Assembly: GCA_016713105.1 (NCBI GenBank) | Contig: JADJPS010000003.1 | Location: 62,001 to 126,000 of the forward strand | Source: Devosia sp. | GTDB taxonomy: Bacteria; Pseudomonadota; Alphaproteobacteria; Rhizobiales; Devosiaceae | Length of the DNA stretch: 64,000 nucleotides | Direction: 5' to 3' | In this document: positions 27,723 to 37,081 of the stretch, one piece after another | How positions within the stretch are numbered: position 1 is the first letter of the stretch | Layout: the number at the start of each line of letters is the position of its first letter | Translations under genes and position numbers: made by a program | The notes under the pieces: model-generated | Told to the model about the DNA's origin: nothing | What the model saw: the letters and a program-made list of their open reading frames with translations, nothing else | Database searches by the model: none

Positions 27723-29867
27723 CTACTCCGGCACCCGCCACGGACGCGTGGTTGCCACGATTGCCGGCCGAACATCGAAGCGCTGCCGCTCGGCATGCCA
27801 TCGCAGCCAGTGAACCCCACCCTTCGCCAGGGCGGGCGCGTCGAGGACGACGCCTGCGTCGCAGTCGCCCGGGGCAACGCGGCGCGAGATAACGAGGTCG
27901 ACCAGCGGGCAGTCCTCGTAGAAGCCGGCCGGATCCTTGACGATCGCCACAGTGAAGCCTGCCGGACTGCGTCCGAAGCAGCCTACGGAGTCACAGGTCA
28001 ACAGGGGGGACTCCTCAAGCTTTTCGGAATAGGTCTCGCGCCAGACATCGACCGCAAAGCTGCTGCCCCGTCCCATGACCAGGCCGAGGCCCTCATCGCC
28101 CCGGACCGCAACGGCCTGTGTCGTGTCGGCGACAAGGACGTCGGGTGGACCGTCAAGTGCCATGACGATTATCGCCAGCGGCAACAGCGCCGGGCCAAGC
28201 AGGCGATGCCAGGAGGTGAGAAAGGCGAACCAGGCGATCGCCAGCAGCCCCAGGCACAGGGCAACAGGGGTGAGCAGCGGACTGAGACTGATGGCAGAAC
28301 TCCATGCGGCGATGACGACCGATACATCGAGCATCCGCTCGATGGACCAGCCCATCACGGCGAGCGGCCAGGCTTCAAGGCCGAGCGGCATCGCCAGCGT
28401 CGCCACCAGCGCTGCCGGCATGGTGACGAAACCGATCAGCGGCAGCGAGAACAGGTTGCCCAGGATGCTCAGCGGCGAAGTCTGCTGGAAATGGTAGATC
28501 GAGAACAGCAGGGTAGCGGCCCCGGCGACGAAGCTCGTTGCCACGATGCCGCCGAGATAGCCCAGAACCCGCCGGGCAATGGACATGTCCCTTCCCTGTT
28601 GCCGACCCAGCATCTCCCAGGCGCCAATCAGGGCCACCACAGCAGCAAACGACAACTGGAAGCTCGGTCGGAATACGCTCGCCGGATCCGTCGTGATGAC
28701 CGCCAGCGCCGCGATCGCGACATTGCGCATGGTCAGCGCCCGTCGCCCGAACAAGACCGCCCCCAGGATCAGCAGGATCATGATGGTGGCCCGCTGGGCC
28801 GCGACATTGCCGCCGGAAATCGAGAAGTAGGCGAGCGCTGCAACTATGGCGCCAGCGGCCGCCAACCGCTTCGTCGAAACGATCCGGTCGAGGCTGCTCC
28901 ATATGGCCAGGCAGGATCGCAGTGCTGCCATGACCAGCATGGCGACCATCGTCAGGTGCAGGCCGGAGACCGAGAGGACATGTGCGAGCCCGGCTGTTGC
29001 CATGTTCTCCCGCGCCAATTCGCCGACTTCGCTCTGATCCCCGGTGATCAGCGCCCGCGCAATGCCCGCAGCCGGCTGCGACAGCACTGCATCGATGCGG
29101 GAAGCGATGCCGCCGCGGACGGCATCGACAATCCGGCGGGGGTCGGACTGCTCCCCGGACGCCAGCCGCTCCACCACGCCGGTTGATGCGCCATAGGCAC
29201 CGATGCCGTCGAAGTAGGCGTGGAACTGCGTGTCGAAGCCGTTCGGCACAACCGGACCGGGAACCTCGTAGAAGCGAACCGGTGATCGCACGACATCGCC
29301 GGGTGCCAGGTGGTCTTCGGTCGAGATCACGAGGCGGGCACGGCGCACCGGCAGAGCCCGGGCCTCGGCAACCGGCCGGATGCTGGAGACGATGACGCGC
29401 GTGCCGTCGTCTGCCCTGCTCAGGACCTCATCGATCCGCATGTCGTAGACGCCATAGGCCGGCCTCGCCAGCATGGGGGTACCGAACAGGGCGCCGTGCA
29501 CGGCAAGGAGCGTGAAACCGCCCCAGAACGCGGCGGCAACCAGGGTGGCACGGACCAAGAGGAGTGGCGATCGGGCGGCAAAGAGCAAGATCAGCAGGAG
29601 CGCTCCGGCGATACTCGCCAGCATCACCAGATCCGGCGAGTCTGGCAGCACCAATGAGGTGATCAGCCCGACGATCGCGATGAACGGCAGGAGGATGAAG
29701 AGCCGCCGCTCCTCCAACGCTCCCGCGAGCGCCTCGGCCAGGCCGAAGCGAAACGTCGTCCCTCTCCGCTGCAGCACAGGCGCGGGAGCAAGACGGGGCG
29801 AGGCGCCGCCTCGGTCGATGTCCACGAGTTCGGCGACCACCTCACCGCCTCCGGCTGCCTGCAGCAA
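27723..29867 (-). CDS. comEC: ComEC/Rec2 family protein
   Basis: This 714-residue polytopic membrane protein has hydrophobic segments near residues 55-130, a soluble OB-like segment near 140-240 and a long multi-spanning competence domain with ALITGDQSEVGE, HVLSVSGLHLTMVAML and FQLSFAAVVALIGAWE. In competent bacteria ComEC moves single-stranded DNA across the inner membrane; whether this organism is competent is unknown. The C-terminal 150 residues correspond to the metallo-hydrolase region, but the HxHxDH metal site is not visible, as in many alphaproteobacterial members. The neighbour gltX is divergent, with only about 100 bases between. Confidence 0.9.
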   Translation of the reverse strand: MLQAAGGGEVVAELVDIDRGGASPRLAPAPVLQRRGTTFRFGLAEALAGALEERRLFILLPFIAIVGLITSLVLPDSPDLVMLASIAGALLLILLFAARSPLLLVRATLVAAAFWGGFTLLAVHGALFGTPMLARPAYGVYDMRIDEVLSRADDGTRVIVSSIRPVAEARALPVRRARLVISTEDHLAPGDVVRSPVRFYEVPGPVVPNGFDTQFHAYFDGIGAYGASTGVVERLASGEQSDPRRIVDAVRGGIASRIDAVLSQPAAGIARALITGDQSEVGELARENMATAGLAHVLSVSGLHLTMVAMLVMAALRSCLAIWSSLDRIVSTKRLAAAGAIVAALAYFSISGGNVAAQRATIMILLILGAVLFGRRALTMRNVAIAALAVITTDPASVFRPSFQLSFAAVVALIGAWEMLGRQQGRDMSIARRVLGYLGGIVATSFVAGAATLLFSIYHFQQTSPLSILGNLFSLPLIGFVTMPAALVATLAMPLGLEAWPLAVMGWSIERMLDVSVVIAAWSSAISLSPLLTPVALCLGLLAIAWFAFLTSWHRLLGPALLPLAIIVMALDGPPDVLVADTTQAVAVRGDEGLGLVMGRGSSFAVDVWRETYSEKLEESPLLTCDSVGCFGRSPAGFTVAIVKDPAGFYEDCPLVDLVISRRVAPGDCDAGVVLDAPALAKGGVHWLRWHAERQRFDVRPAIVATTRPWRVPE

Positions 29868-29901
29868 TGCTATACGCGGCGGCCGCGAAGAACCAGCGCG
29901 C

Positions 29902-29930
29902 TTGCAACTGGCCCAATGGGTGCTTACACA
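29902..29930 (+). promoter_or_regulatory. Candidate gltX promoter
   Basis: TTGCAA (29902-29907) and TACACA (29925-29930) are separated by 17 bases, about 40 bases before the gltX ATG. The match is moderate; position in the short divergent gap supports it. Confidence 0.35.
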
Positions 29931-29968
29931 CCCGCCAGGTATCCTCGCATCTGTCAGAATCTCCCGGC

Positions 29969-31384
29969 ATGGCCCAGAACGTCGTCACACGCTTCGCTCC
30001 CTCCCCGACCGGCTACCTGCATATCGGTGGCGCGCGCACGGCCCTGTTCAACTGGGCGTTTGCACGGCACACGGGTGGCAAGATGCTGCTGCGCATCGAG
30101 GACACCGATCGGGAGCGCTCGACGGAGGCGGCCGTCAAGGCCATCTTCGAGGGCCTCAAGTGGCTCGGCCTCGACTGGGACGGCGAGCCCTTCATGCAGT
30201 TCAGCCGCGCGGCGCGTCATGCCGAAATCGCCCAGGAGTTGCTGGCGCGCGGACGGGCCTACTACTGCTACTGCTCGCCCGAGGAACTGGCGGAGATGCG
30301 CGAGACGGCGCGGGCAAACGGGTTGCCGCCCCGCTACAACGGGTTCTGGCGTGATCGCAGCCCCAGCGAGGCGCCCGAGGGCGTCGCGCCGGTCATTCGC
30401 ATCAAGGCCCCGCAATCGGGTGAGATCCGCGTGCAGGACCACGTTCAGGGTGAAGTGGTCTTCAGGGCGGAGAACCTCGACGATTTCATCATCCTGCGTT
30501 CGGACGGTACTCCGACATACATGCTGGCGGTGGTGGTGGACGACCACGACATGGGCGTGACCCATATCATCCGCGGCGACGACCACCTGACCAATGCGGC
30601 GCGCCAGATCGTCATCTACAACGGCATGGGCTGGGCTGTTCCGGAGATGGCGCACATCCCCCTGATCCACGGACCAGACGGGGCCAAGCTGTCGAAGCGG
30701 CACGGCGCGCTCGGCGTCGAGGCCTACCGGCAGATGGGCTACCTGCCCGAGGCGCTGCGCAACTACCTGGCGCGCCTGGGCTGGAGTCACGGCGACGACG
30801 AGATCTTCTCGACCGATCAGATGGTCGAGTGGTTCAGCCTCGACGCGCTCAACAAGGGCGCGGCGCGCTTCGACTTCGTCAAGCTGGAGAACATCAACGG
30901 CCACTATATCCGCGCGGCAAAGCCCGAGCGCCTCTACCAGGTGATGCTGGCGACCGCTAACGAGGTCGGCCGGCTGGTGGATGCAGACGGCCTGCGCGCC
31001 AACGAGAAGACGGTGCTCGCCGCCCTGCCCGAGCTGCAGCCACGCGCCAAGACCGTGCTCGAACTGATCGACCTGGCACAGTTCATCTACGTGCCGCGAC
31101 CATTGCCGATCGACGAGGCTGCCGCTGGCCAGCTGACCGTCGATGCCCGCGCCAATATCGGCGCCTTCATCGATGTGCTGCGCGGCCTGAACGACTGGAC
31201 AGTCGAGGCGATCGATGCAGCTGCCCGCGAGTTTGCCGAGGCGCGCGGCCTGAAGCTCGGCAAGGTGGCGCAGCCCCTGCGCGCCGCACTTACGGGGCGC
31301 ACCGTTTCGCCCGGCATCTTCGAGGTGATGGTGTTGATCGGGCGCGAAGAGACACTGGCGCGCCTGGCGGATCAGTCCAAATGA
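29969..31384 (+). CDS. gltX: Glutamyl-tRNA synthetase
   Basis: This class I aminoacyl-tRNA synthetase charges tRNA-Glu (and often tRNA-Gln in bacteria that amidate it later). The product has 471 residues. The HIGH-type motif is SPTGYLHIGGARTALF near residue 12 and the KMSKS-type loop is GAKLSKRHGALGV near residue 240. The ATG at 29969 fits the conserved MAQNVVTRFAPSPTG start. It lies in the lexA-comEC-gltX-gltA block that is conserved in the order. A second GltX paralogue elsewhere in the genome is common in this group and cannot be excluded. Confidence 0.96.
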   Translation: MAQNVVTRFAPSPTGYLHIGGARTALFNWAFARHTGGKMLLRIEDTDRERSTEAAVKAIFEGLKWLGLDWDGEPFMQFSRAARHAEIAQELLARGRAYYCYCSPEELAEMRETARANGLPPRYNGFWRDRSPSEAPEGVAPVIRIKAPQSGEIRVQDHVQGEVVFRAENLDDFIILRSDGTPTYMLAVVVDDHDMGVTHIIRGDDHLTNAARQIVIYNGMGWAVPEMAHIPLIHGPDGAKLSKRHGALGVEAYRQMGYLPEALRNYLARLGWSHGDDEIFSTDQMVEWFSLDALNKGAARFDFVKLENINGHYIRAAKPERLYQVMLATANEVGRLVDADGLRANEKTVLAALPELQPRAKTVLELIDLAQFIYVPRPLPIDEAAAGQLTVDARANIGAFIDVLRGLNDWTVEAIDAAAREFAEARGLKLGKVAQPLRAALTGRTVSPGIFEVMVLIGREETLARLADQSK

Positions 31385-31484
31385 CTATGGTTGGGAGGCT
31401 CGATTAGGTCAGCGCTATTCACCCATCTGTTGCGGACGGAAGGTAAATACGCTACCCAATCGGACGGCCAGAGAACGATGAAAA

Positions 31485-31521
31485 CGGCCTGCCCGCCGCC
31501 TCTGTATCGGGCAACAGGCCG
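31485..31521 (+). other. Leader hairpin immediately upstream of gltA
   Basis: CGGCCTGCCCG (31485-31495) pairs with CGGG (31508-31511) and CAGGCCG (31515-31521), leaving a CAA bulge and a 12-base loop. It ends 15 bases before the gltA ATG, directly before the GAGGAGAG ribosome-binding site. Confidence 0.5.
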
Positions 31522-31536
31522 CAGAGGAGAGCGCAA

Positions 31537-32826
31537 ATGAGCGATACCGTCGCCAAACTCACCATCGGGGACAAGACGTTCGAGTTCCCGGTGCTGTCAG
31601 GCTCCGTCGGACCGGACGTGATCGACATCCGCTCGCTCTACGCCAAGACCGGGCTGTTCACCTACGATCCCGGGTTCACCTCGACCGCCGCCACCGACAG
31701 CGCCATCACCTACATCGATGGTGACAAGGGCGAGCTGATGTACCGCGGCTACCCGATCGAGCAACTGGCGGACAAGAGCCACTATCTCGAGGTGTGTTAC
31801 CTGCTCCTCTACGGCGAACTGCCGGACAAGATCCAGCTCGCCGACTTCGAGAACCGTGTCACGCGCCACACGATGGTGCACGAGCAGATGCACTTCTTCT
31901 ATCGCGGCTTCCGCCGCGATGCGCACCCGATGGCGGTGGTGTGCGGTGTCGTCGGTGCCATGGCCGCGTTCTATCACGACTCGATCGACATCACCGATCC
32001 GCAACAGCGCGAGATCGCCTCGATCCGGATGATCGCCAAGATCCCGACCATCGTCGCGATGGCGTACAAGTACTCGATCGGCCAGCCGTTCGTGTATCCA
32101 CGCAACGACCTCGACTACGCCTCGAACTTCCTCCACATGTGCTTCTCGGTACCGGCCGAGCCCTACGTGGTCAACCCCACCATCGCTCGCGCGATGGACC
32201 TGATCTTCACCCTGCATGCCGACCACGAGCAGAACGCATCCACTTCGACCGTGCGCCTTGCGGGATCCTCGGACGCGAACCCGTTTGCCTGCATCGCGGC
32301 CGGCGTGGCCTGCCTGTGGGGGCCCGCTCATGGTGGCGCCAACGAGGCGGCGCTCAACATGCTCAAGGAGATCGGCACGCCGGACCGGATCCCCGAGTTC
32401 ATCGCCCGCGTGAAGGACAAGTCGAGCGGCGTGCGGCTGATGGGCTTCGGCCACCGCGTCTACAAGAACTACGACCCCCGCGCCAAGGTGATGCAGGAGA
32501 CGGCCAAGAACGTCCTCGACCTGCTCGGCGTGGAGAACAACCCGCTGCTGCAGGTCGCGCAGGAACTGGAGCGCATCGCGCTTACGGACGAGTACTTCGT
32601 CAGCCGCAGGCTCTATCCGAATGTGGACTTCTACTCGGGCATCATCCTCGAGGCGGTCGGTTTCCCCACATCCATGTTCACCGCGATCTTCGCCCTCAGC
32701 CGCACCGTTGGCTGGATTGCGCAGTGGAAGGAAATGATCGGCGACCCGCAAAAGAAGATCGGTCGTCCGCGCCAGCTCTACAATGGGGCGCCGACGCGCG
32801 ACTACGAACCGATCGAGCGGCGCTGA
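31537..32826 (+). CDS. gltA: Citrate synthase, TCA cycle (GltA)
   Basis: The housekeeping citrate synthase condenses acetyl-CoA and oxaloacetate. The product has 429 residues, the length of the hexameric Gram-negative type. The catalytic residues are clear: His in HADHEQNASTSTVR, His in WGPAHGGANEAA and Asp in YPNVDFYSGIIL. GFGHRVYKNYDPRA is also conserved. The ATG at 31537 has GAGGAGAG seven bases upstream. A leader hairpin precedes it and a terminator follows at 32864. Its 3' end overlaps the convergent lpxB by 25 bases. Confidence 0.98.
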   Translation: MSDTVAKLTIGDKTFEFPVLSGSVGPDVIDIRSLYAKTGLFTYDPGFTSTAATDSAITYIDGDKGELMYRGYPIEQLADKSHYLEVCYLLLYGELPDKIQLADFENRVTRHTMVHEQMHFFYRGFRRDAHPMAVVCGVVGAMAAFYHDSIDITDPQQREIASIRMIAKIPTIVAMAYKYSIGQPFVYPRNDLDYASNFLHMCFSVPAEPYVVNPTIARAMDLIFTLHADHEQNASTSTVRLAGSSDANPFACIAAGVACLWGPAHGGANEAALNMLKEIGTPDRIPEFIARVKDKSSGVRLMGFGHRVYKNYDPRAKVMQETAKNVLDLLGVENNPLLQVAQELERIALTDEYFVSRRLYPNVDFYSGIILEAVGFPTSMFTAIFALSRTVGWIAQWKEMIGDPQKKIGRPRQLYNGAPTRDYEPIERR

Positions 32827-33950
32827 GCCGCGCGTCTCAGCACGCACATGGCCGGATCTTCAAGGGGCGCTTCGGGCGCCCCTTTCTCCATGAGGGTCCG
32901 AACCTCACGGAATGCCTCGAGCTGTGCGGCGATGACTCCGGGGTGATCGAGTAGCCGGATCAGGGCCGGGGCTACGCGACTGGGATCGACGCCTGCCGCG
33001 AACAGCAGTTCCGGGACGACTTCGCGTCCCGCGACGATGTTCGGCAATGCAATGTGGGGCACGTTGTCCGCCCTGGCAAAGCGCTGCGCCTGCCCCCGAT
33101 CGCCGACATAGGTGACGACCATGGGGATGCCGGCCAGCGCCAGCTCGAGCGTAATCGTCCCACTCACGGCCAAGGCAGCGACGGCCGATTGCATTGCCGT
33201 ATCTCGCGCTTGTCCTGTGACGACAACTGGTTTCGTCGGCCAACCTGACACTTCGGCCTCGATCACACTCACGAGGTGCGGCAGGGTCGGCACGATGAAG
33301 CCGGATACCCGTGGGTGGTCCTGCAGGCCCTCGGCGGCAGCGCGCATCAGGGCCAGGTGGCGCCGGAGTTCCCCCTTGCGACTGCCCGGCAGGAGCAGCA
33401 GCGGCCCGCGCTCGGGCTGCGCGGGCCGCATGGTGCTGTTCCCGATGGCAGGGTGCCCGACAAAGTGTGTCGGGGGTCCGCCAAGCTCGCGCATGACGCG
33501 CGGTTCGAAAGGCAGCACCGCCAGGACCTCGTCAAAGAGCGGGACCAGGTCCCTGGCCCGCTCCGGCCGCCACGCCCAGACGCTGGGGGCGACGTACAGC
33601 AGCATCGGCAGGTCGCTCGCGTGCCGGCGCACCTGCCGTGCAACGTTGGCAGAAAAGACCTGGGCATCGATGAGAACAACGATATCCGATTTGCCTGCCC
33701 GGATGGCGCGGGCCGTCTGGCGGGCGCGCCACAGCAGCAGCGGCAGGCGCAGAAGCACGTCCGACCAGCCCATGACCGAGAGATCGGTCATCGGGAACAG
33801 GGACGACAATCCCTCGGCCGCGAGTTCGTGCCCCCCGACGCCGCGCGCCACGACCGTTGTGTGTTGCCGAAGGCGCCGCACCAGGTCGGCGCCGATGCGG
33901 TCCCCCGATGCCTCTCCGGCGAGGATGAAAAGCCGAAGCGGCTCAGCCAT
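32802..33950 (-). CDS. lpxB: Lipid-A-disaccharide synthase
   Basis: LpxB joins UDP-2,3-diacylglucosamine and lipid X into the lipid A disaccharide at the inner membrane. The product has 382 residues and is of the GT19 family: LFILAGEASGDRIGADLVR at the start, YVAPSVWAWRPERA near residue 112 and LLPGSRKGELRRHL near residue 172. The ATG at 33950 overlaps the lpxI stop by eight bases. It is the last gene of the bamA-lpxD-fabZ-lpxA-lpxI-lpxB run. Its final codons overlap the 3' end of gltA, and the gltA terminator lies inside its coding region. Confidence 0.96.
   Translation of the reverse strand: MAEPLRLFILAGEASGDRIGADLVRRLRQHTTVVARGVGGHELAAEGLSSLFPMTDLSVMGWSDVLLRLPLLLWRARQTARAIRAGKSDIVVLIDAQVFSANVARQVRRHASDLPMLLYVAPSVWAWRPERARDLVPLFDEVLAVLPFEPRVMRELGGPPTHFVGHPAIGNSTMRPAQPERGPLLLLPGSRKGELRRHLALMRAAAEGLQDHPRVSGFIVPTLPHLVSVIEAEVSGWPTKPVVVTGQARDTAMQSAVAALAVSGTITLELALAGIPMVVTYVGDRGQAQRFARADNVPHIALPNIVAGREVVPELLFAAGVDPSRVAPALIRLLDHPGVIAAQLEAFREVRTLMEKGAPEAPLEDPAMCVLRRAAQRRSIGS
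32864..32887 (+). terminator. gltA terminator embedded in lpxB coding sequence
   Basis: GGGGCGC and GCGCCCC form a 7-bp stem with a TTCGG loop, followed by TTTCT on the plus strand. It begins 37 bases after the gltA stop. On the minus strand the same bases encode the KGAPEAPL segment of LpxB. Confidence 0.65.
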
Positions 33951-34749
33951 CGAGAGCAACGACGGAAACGCCGGCGGCGTCGGCGCGACGTCGCAACTCG
34001 TGAACTTCCAGCACAAGCGTGCGCCCCGCCTCGATGGCGATCAGCGCGATGCCGGCGGCGGCGGCGTTCGATACGGTGATCGGACCGATCGCGGGCAGGT
34101 CAACGAACAGCGGCTGCTGCGGCTTGGCGGCCTTGCCAAGCACCAGCGCGGCGTCGCCCACGATGCCTGACGCGCGGTACTCAGCGACACGGCTCAGCAG
34201 GGCATCAGTGCCGGCCACGTCCTCTGCAGCCAGGATGCGCGTTCCAGTCGTTACCACGGCCTGCCCGAGATCGAGCCGTCCGACGGCCCGTGCCGCATCG
34301 CGTGCGAAACGGGCGACCGCCAGGCGATCTACGTCAAGTGGTTGGCCGGCCAGAGGGCCCGCCGACGCCAGCAGATGCGGAAGCAGCTCATGCACCCCGA
34401 CAATCCGTGCACCGGTCAGGTTCTGCAGGCGTTCGGCAAGACCGGACAATGCGATATCGCCGGTCACGGATGAACCGTCGCCAAGCGCCGACGCAATCGC
34501 CAGACGCTGGGCCTCGGGGATCGACACCGCTCCGGCCAGGACCAGGTCCGTCGGCCGTTCCTCGCGTATCGCTCCGATGAGGGCGCGGGGATCGCCGATC
34601 TGCACGGCACGAACCCGGACGCCGGCAGGGAGCGACTGCGGCGTCAGCGCGAAGACGCACACCTCGTCGCCAATGGCCATTGCCGCCTCGACGACAAGGC
34701 CCGGCAGCAGCCCCGCCCCGGCGACCAGCGCGATGCGCCGCCCCGTCAC
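33943..34749 (-). CDS. lpxI: UDP-2,3-diacylglucosamine pyrophosphatase LpxI
   Basis: LpxI (former DUF1009) hydrolyses UDP-2,3-diacylglucosamine to lipid X in bacteria that lack LpxH. The product has 268 residues with ALVAGAGLLPGLV at the N-terminus, DIALSGLAERLQNL and HELLPHLLA in the middle, and the C-terminal VGDAALVLGKAAKPQQ and RTLVLEVHELRRRAD. Position between lpxA and lpxB is the classic alphaproteobacterial context. The start overlaps the lpxA stop by four bases. Confidence 0.93.
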   Translation of the reverse strand: MTGRRIALVAGAGLLPGLVVEAAMAIGDEVCVFALTPQSLPAGVRVRAVQIGDPRALIGAIREERPTDLVLAGAVSIPEAQRLAIASALGDGSSVTGDIALSGLAERLQNLTGARIVGVHELLPHLLASAGPLAGQPLDVDRLAVARFARDAARAVGRLDLGQAVVTTGTRILAAEDVAGTDALLSRVAEYRASGIVGDAALVLGKAAKPQQPLFVDLPAIGPITVSNAAAAGIALIAIEAGRTLVLEVHELRRRADAAGVSVVALDG

Positions 34750-35552
34750 TCTTCGGACTGCATGTGGGCCGGCAGGCAGATGGCCCGGTCCTTGGCCGAG
34801 GTGATGAAGGAAACGATGTCCTGGACCAGCGGTTCGTCGCGGAACAGCGTCGCGGCGTCCTCGACCCGCTCCTGCAGCGTGCCTTCCGTCGAGAAGATCA
34901 TCCGGTAGGCTGCGCGCAGACCGTGGATCGCTTCACGGTCGAACCTGCGCCGCTTCAGGCCCACGAGATTGAGGCCCGCGAGCCTGGCGCGGTTTCCCAC
35001 TGCCATGCCGTAGGGAATGACGTCAGCGTCGATCATGGAGTGGGCCCCGACGAACGCATGGGCCCCGATCCGCACGAACTGATGCACGCCGCACATGCCG
35101 CCAAACGCGACGTAGTCGCCGATCCGGCAATGGCCGGCGATGGCCACATAGGCGGCGATGATCACGTTGTTGCCGATCCGGCAGTCGTGGGCCACGTGCG
35201 AACTGGTCTGCAGCAGGCAATCGCTGCCGATGCGGGTCTCCATGCCACCGCCCTCGGTTCCTGGGCTCACAGTGACATTCTCGCGAATCTGGCAGCGTTC
35301 CCCGATCGAGAGCCGGCTCGGCTCGCCGTGGTACTTCAGGTCCTGCGGCTGGTGCCCGATCGAGGCGAAGGGGAAGATCCGGGTATCGGCGCCGATGCTG
35401 GTGTGGCCCGCAACCACGACGTGCGACAGAAGCTCGACGCCGCGCGCCAAGCGGACATGTTGCCCGATGTGGCAGTACGGACCGACGATGACTCCGTCCT
35501 CAAGCTGGGCTCCGGCCTCGACGATAGCGCTCGGATGAACGACGGCGCTCAT
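34746..35552 (-). CDS. lpxA: UDP-N-acetylglucosamine acyltransferase
   Basis: LpxA transfers a 3-hydroxyacyl chain from ACP to UDP-GlcNAc, the first step of lipid A synthesis. The product has 268 residues: a left-handed beta-helix of hexapeptide repeats over residues 5-190 and a helical C-terminus. The catalytic His is in VAIAGHCRIGDY and GGMCGVHQFVRIG follows. The ATG at 35552 starts at the first hexapeptide repeats (MSAVVHPSAIVEAGAQ) and overlaps the fabZ stop by one base (TGATG). Confidence 0.96.
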   Translation of the reverse strand: MSAVVHPSAIVEAGAQLEDGVIVGPYCHIGQHVRLARGVELLSHVVVAGHTSIGADTRIFPFASIGHQPQDLKYHGEPSRLSIGERCQIRENVTVSPGTEGGGMETRIGSDCLLQTSSHVAHDCRIGNNVIIAAYVAIAGHCRIGDYVAFGGMCGVHQFVRIGAHAFVGAHSMIDADVIPYGMAVGNRARLAGLNLVGLKRRRFDREAIHGLRAAYRMIFSTEGTLQERVEDAATLFRDEPLVQDIVSFITSAKDRAICLPAHMQSEE

Positions 35553-36040
35553 CACTTGCCGCTTGGGCTGACCATGGCACCGACTTCGGCCTCGGCGATG
35601 ACGACGCCATCGACAATGGCCTTGGCTTCGAACCACCCCATCGTCATCCGACGGCGCAGCTTGCGGATATGATATTCGATCCGGTCGCCGGGTCTGGCCG
35701 GCTTGCGGAATTTGCACTTGTCGACGGTCAGCAGGTAGACGATGTGATTCTGTCCGTCCGCCGCGCCGGCAGCGATCGCCATCGCGCCAGCCGTCTGCGC
35801 CATGCCCTCGATGATCAGCACACCCGGAAACACCGGCTCGCCGGGGAAGTGCCCCTGGAAGACCGGCTCGTTGAACGTGACGTTCTTGATGCCGATGCCG
35901 GCATTGTCGCCGTCCACCTCGATGATCTTGTCGATCAGGAGGAACGGATAGCGGTGCGGCAGGTACCTGAGGATATCGCCGATATCCAGCGAGGTGAGGG
36001 TGCTCGTCGGCCTCGACGGTTGCTCAGCTTTCGCGTCCAC
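35552..36040 (-). CDS. fabZ: 3-hydroxyacyl-ACP dehydratase FabZ
   Basis: FabZ dehydrates 3-hydroxyacyl-ACP in fatty acid elongation and competes with LpxA for the same substrate pool. The product has 162 residues. The catalytic His lies in PHRYPFLLIDKI and the catalytic Glu in GVLIIEGMAQTAGA, after GHFPGEPVFP. The start is a GTG at 36040 that lies inside the 3' end of lpxD (17-base overlap). The first 15 residues are a poorly conserved extension, so a slightly later start is possible. Confidence 0.94.
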   Translation of the reverse strand: MDAKAEQPSRPTSTLTSLDIGDILRYLPHRYPFLLIDKIIEVDGDNAGIGIKNVTFNEPVFQGHFPGEPVFPGVLIIEGMAQTAGAMAIAAGAADGQNHIVYLLTVDKCKFRKPARPGDRIEYHIRKLRRRMTMGWFEAKAIVDGVVIAEAEVGAMVSPSGK

Positions 36041-37064
36041 TCTTGTCCCCTTTCGACAGGCGCCTCAACGTCGCCACTTCCTGCCACCAGCGCCGCACGT
36101 CCCGCGCGGGATAGCCGCCCACCTTCGATCCGGGTGGAATATCCTTGGTGGCGACCCCTGCCCCCATGATCACCGTCCCGGCGCCGACAGTCAGGTGCCC
36201 GACGGTCGACGACCGCCCGCCCATCAGCACCGAATCCTCAAGTACCGTTGAACCCGACAGACCGCAATGCGCGGCGATCAGGCAGTGTCGGCCTATCTGG
36301 CAGTTGTGGCCAATCTGCACGAGATTGTCGATCTTGGTCCCCTCGCCGATCACCGTGTCGCCGAGTGCGCCGCGATCTATCGTCGTGTTGGCACCGATCT
36401 CCACCAGGTCCTGGACGATCACGCGGCCCAGCTGCGGAATCTTGCGATTGGCGCGCCCCTGGCCAAGCCAGCCGAAGCCCTCGGTGCCGATGCGGGCGCC
36501 GGAGTGGATCACCACGCCGTTGCCAAGATGCGCGTATTCGATGGTGGCATTGGCCCCGATGACGGCGTTTCGCCCGATCGTGACGCCGCGGCCGATGACG
36601 GTGTTGGGACCGATGACCGTGTTGCGCCCGATCTCGACCCCGGCGCCGACGACGACGTTCGCTCCGATCCGAACCCCGGCCTCGACCAGAGGCGCATCCT
36701 CGTCGTCCGCCAACTGCCAGGCGGCACTTCCGTGCGTTCCTGCCGGGTACAGCCGCTCGAGAATGTCGACAAAGAGCTCATGGGCCCGCTCGACGACAAT
36801 CGGCACGGCGCCAGGCGGCACCAGATCCCGGAGCGAGGGATGGACGATGACGACGCCCGCTGCGGTTTCCTGCAGTGCGGCCCGATAGGCCGGCTGGGCG
36901 GCCAGAGCGATCTCGCCCGCATCGGCGGTCTCGAGTTCGTCGGCGCCGGTGATCGTCAGGTGATGCAGCCGCGCGTCTTCCACAAGCGGTGGCGCAGGCA
37001 GCGACGCCAGCAGGCTGCGCAGCAGCACCGGTCCGGCGAAAGGATGGAAGCGCGTGTCGACCAT
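36024..37064 (-). CDS. lpxD: UDP-3-O-(3-hydroxyacyl)glucosamine N-acyltransferase
   Basis: LpxD adds the second, N-linked acyl chain in lipid A synthesis. The product has 346 residues: an N-terminal uridine-binding domain of about 100 residues, then a long hexapeptide-repeat beta-helix (RIGANVVVGAGVEIGRNTVI and onward) and a C-terminal helix. The catalytic His is probably in VQIGHNCQIGRHC. The ATG at 37064 (MVDTRFHPF) was preferred to one six codons upstream. A terminator hairpin separates it from bamA, so it may have its own promoter. Confidence 0.95.
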   Translation of the reverse strand: MVDTRFHPFAGPVLLRSLLASLPAPPLVEDARLHHLTITGADELETADAGEIALAAQPAYRAALQETAAGVVIVHPSLRDLVPPGAVPIVVERAHELFVDILERLYPAGTHGSAAWQLADDEDAPLVEAGVRIGANVVVGAGVEIGRNTVIGPNTVIGRGVTIGRNAVIGANATIEYAHLGNGVVIHSGARIGTEGFGWLGQGRANRKIPQLGRVIVQDLVEIGANTTIDRGALGDTVIGEGTKIDNLVQIGHNCQIGRHCLIAAHCGLSGSTVLEDSVLMGGRSSTVGHLTVGAGTVIMGAGVATKDIPPGSKVGGYPARDVRRWWQEVATLRRLSKGDKSGRES

Positions 37065-37081
37065 GGTGTCACTACACAACA

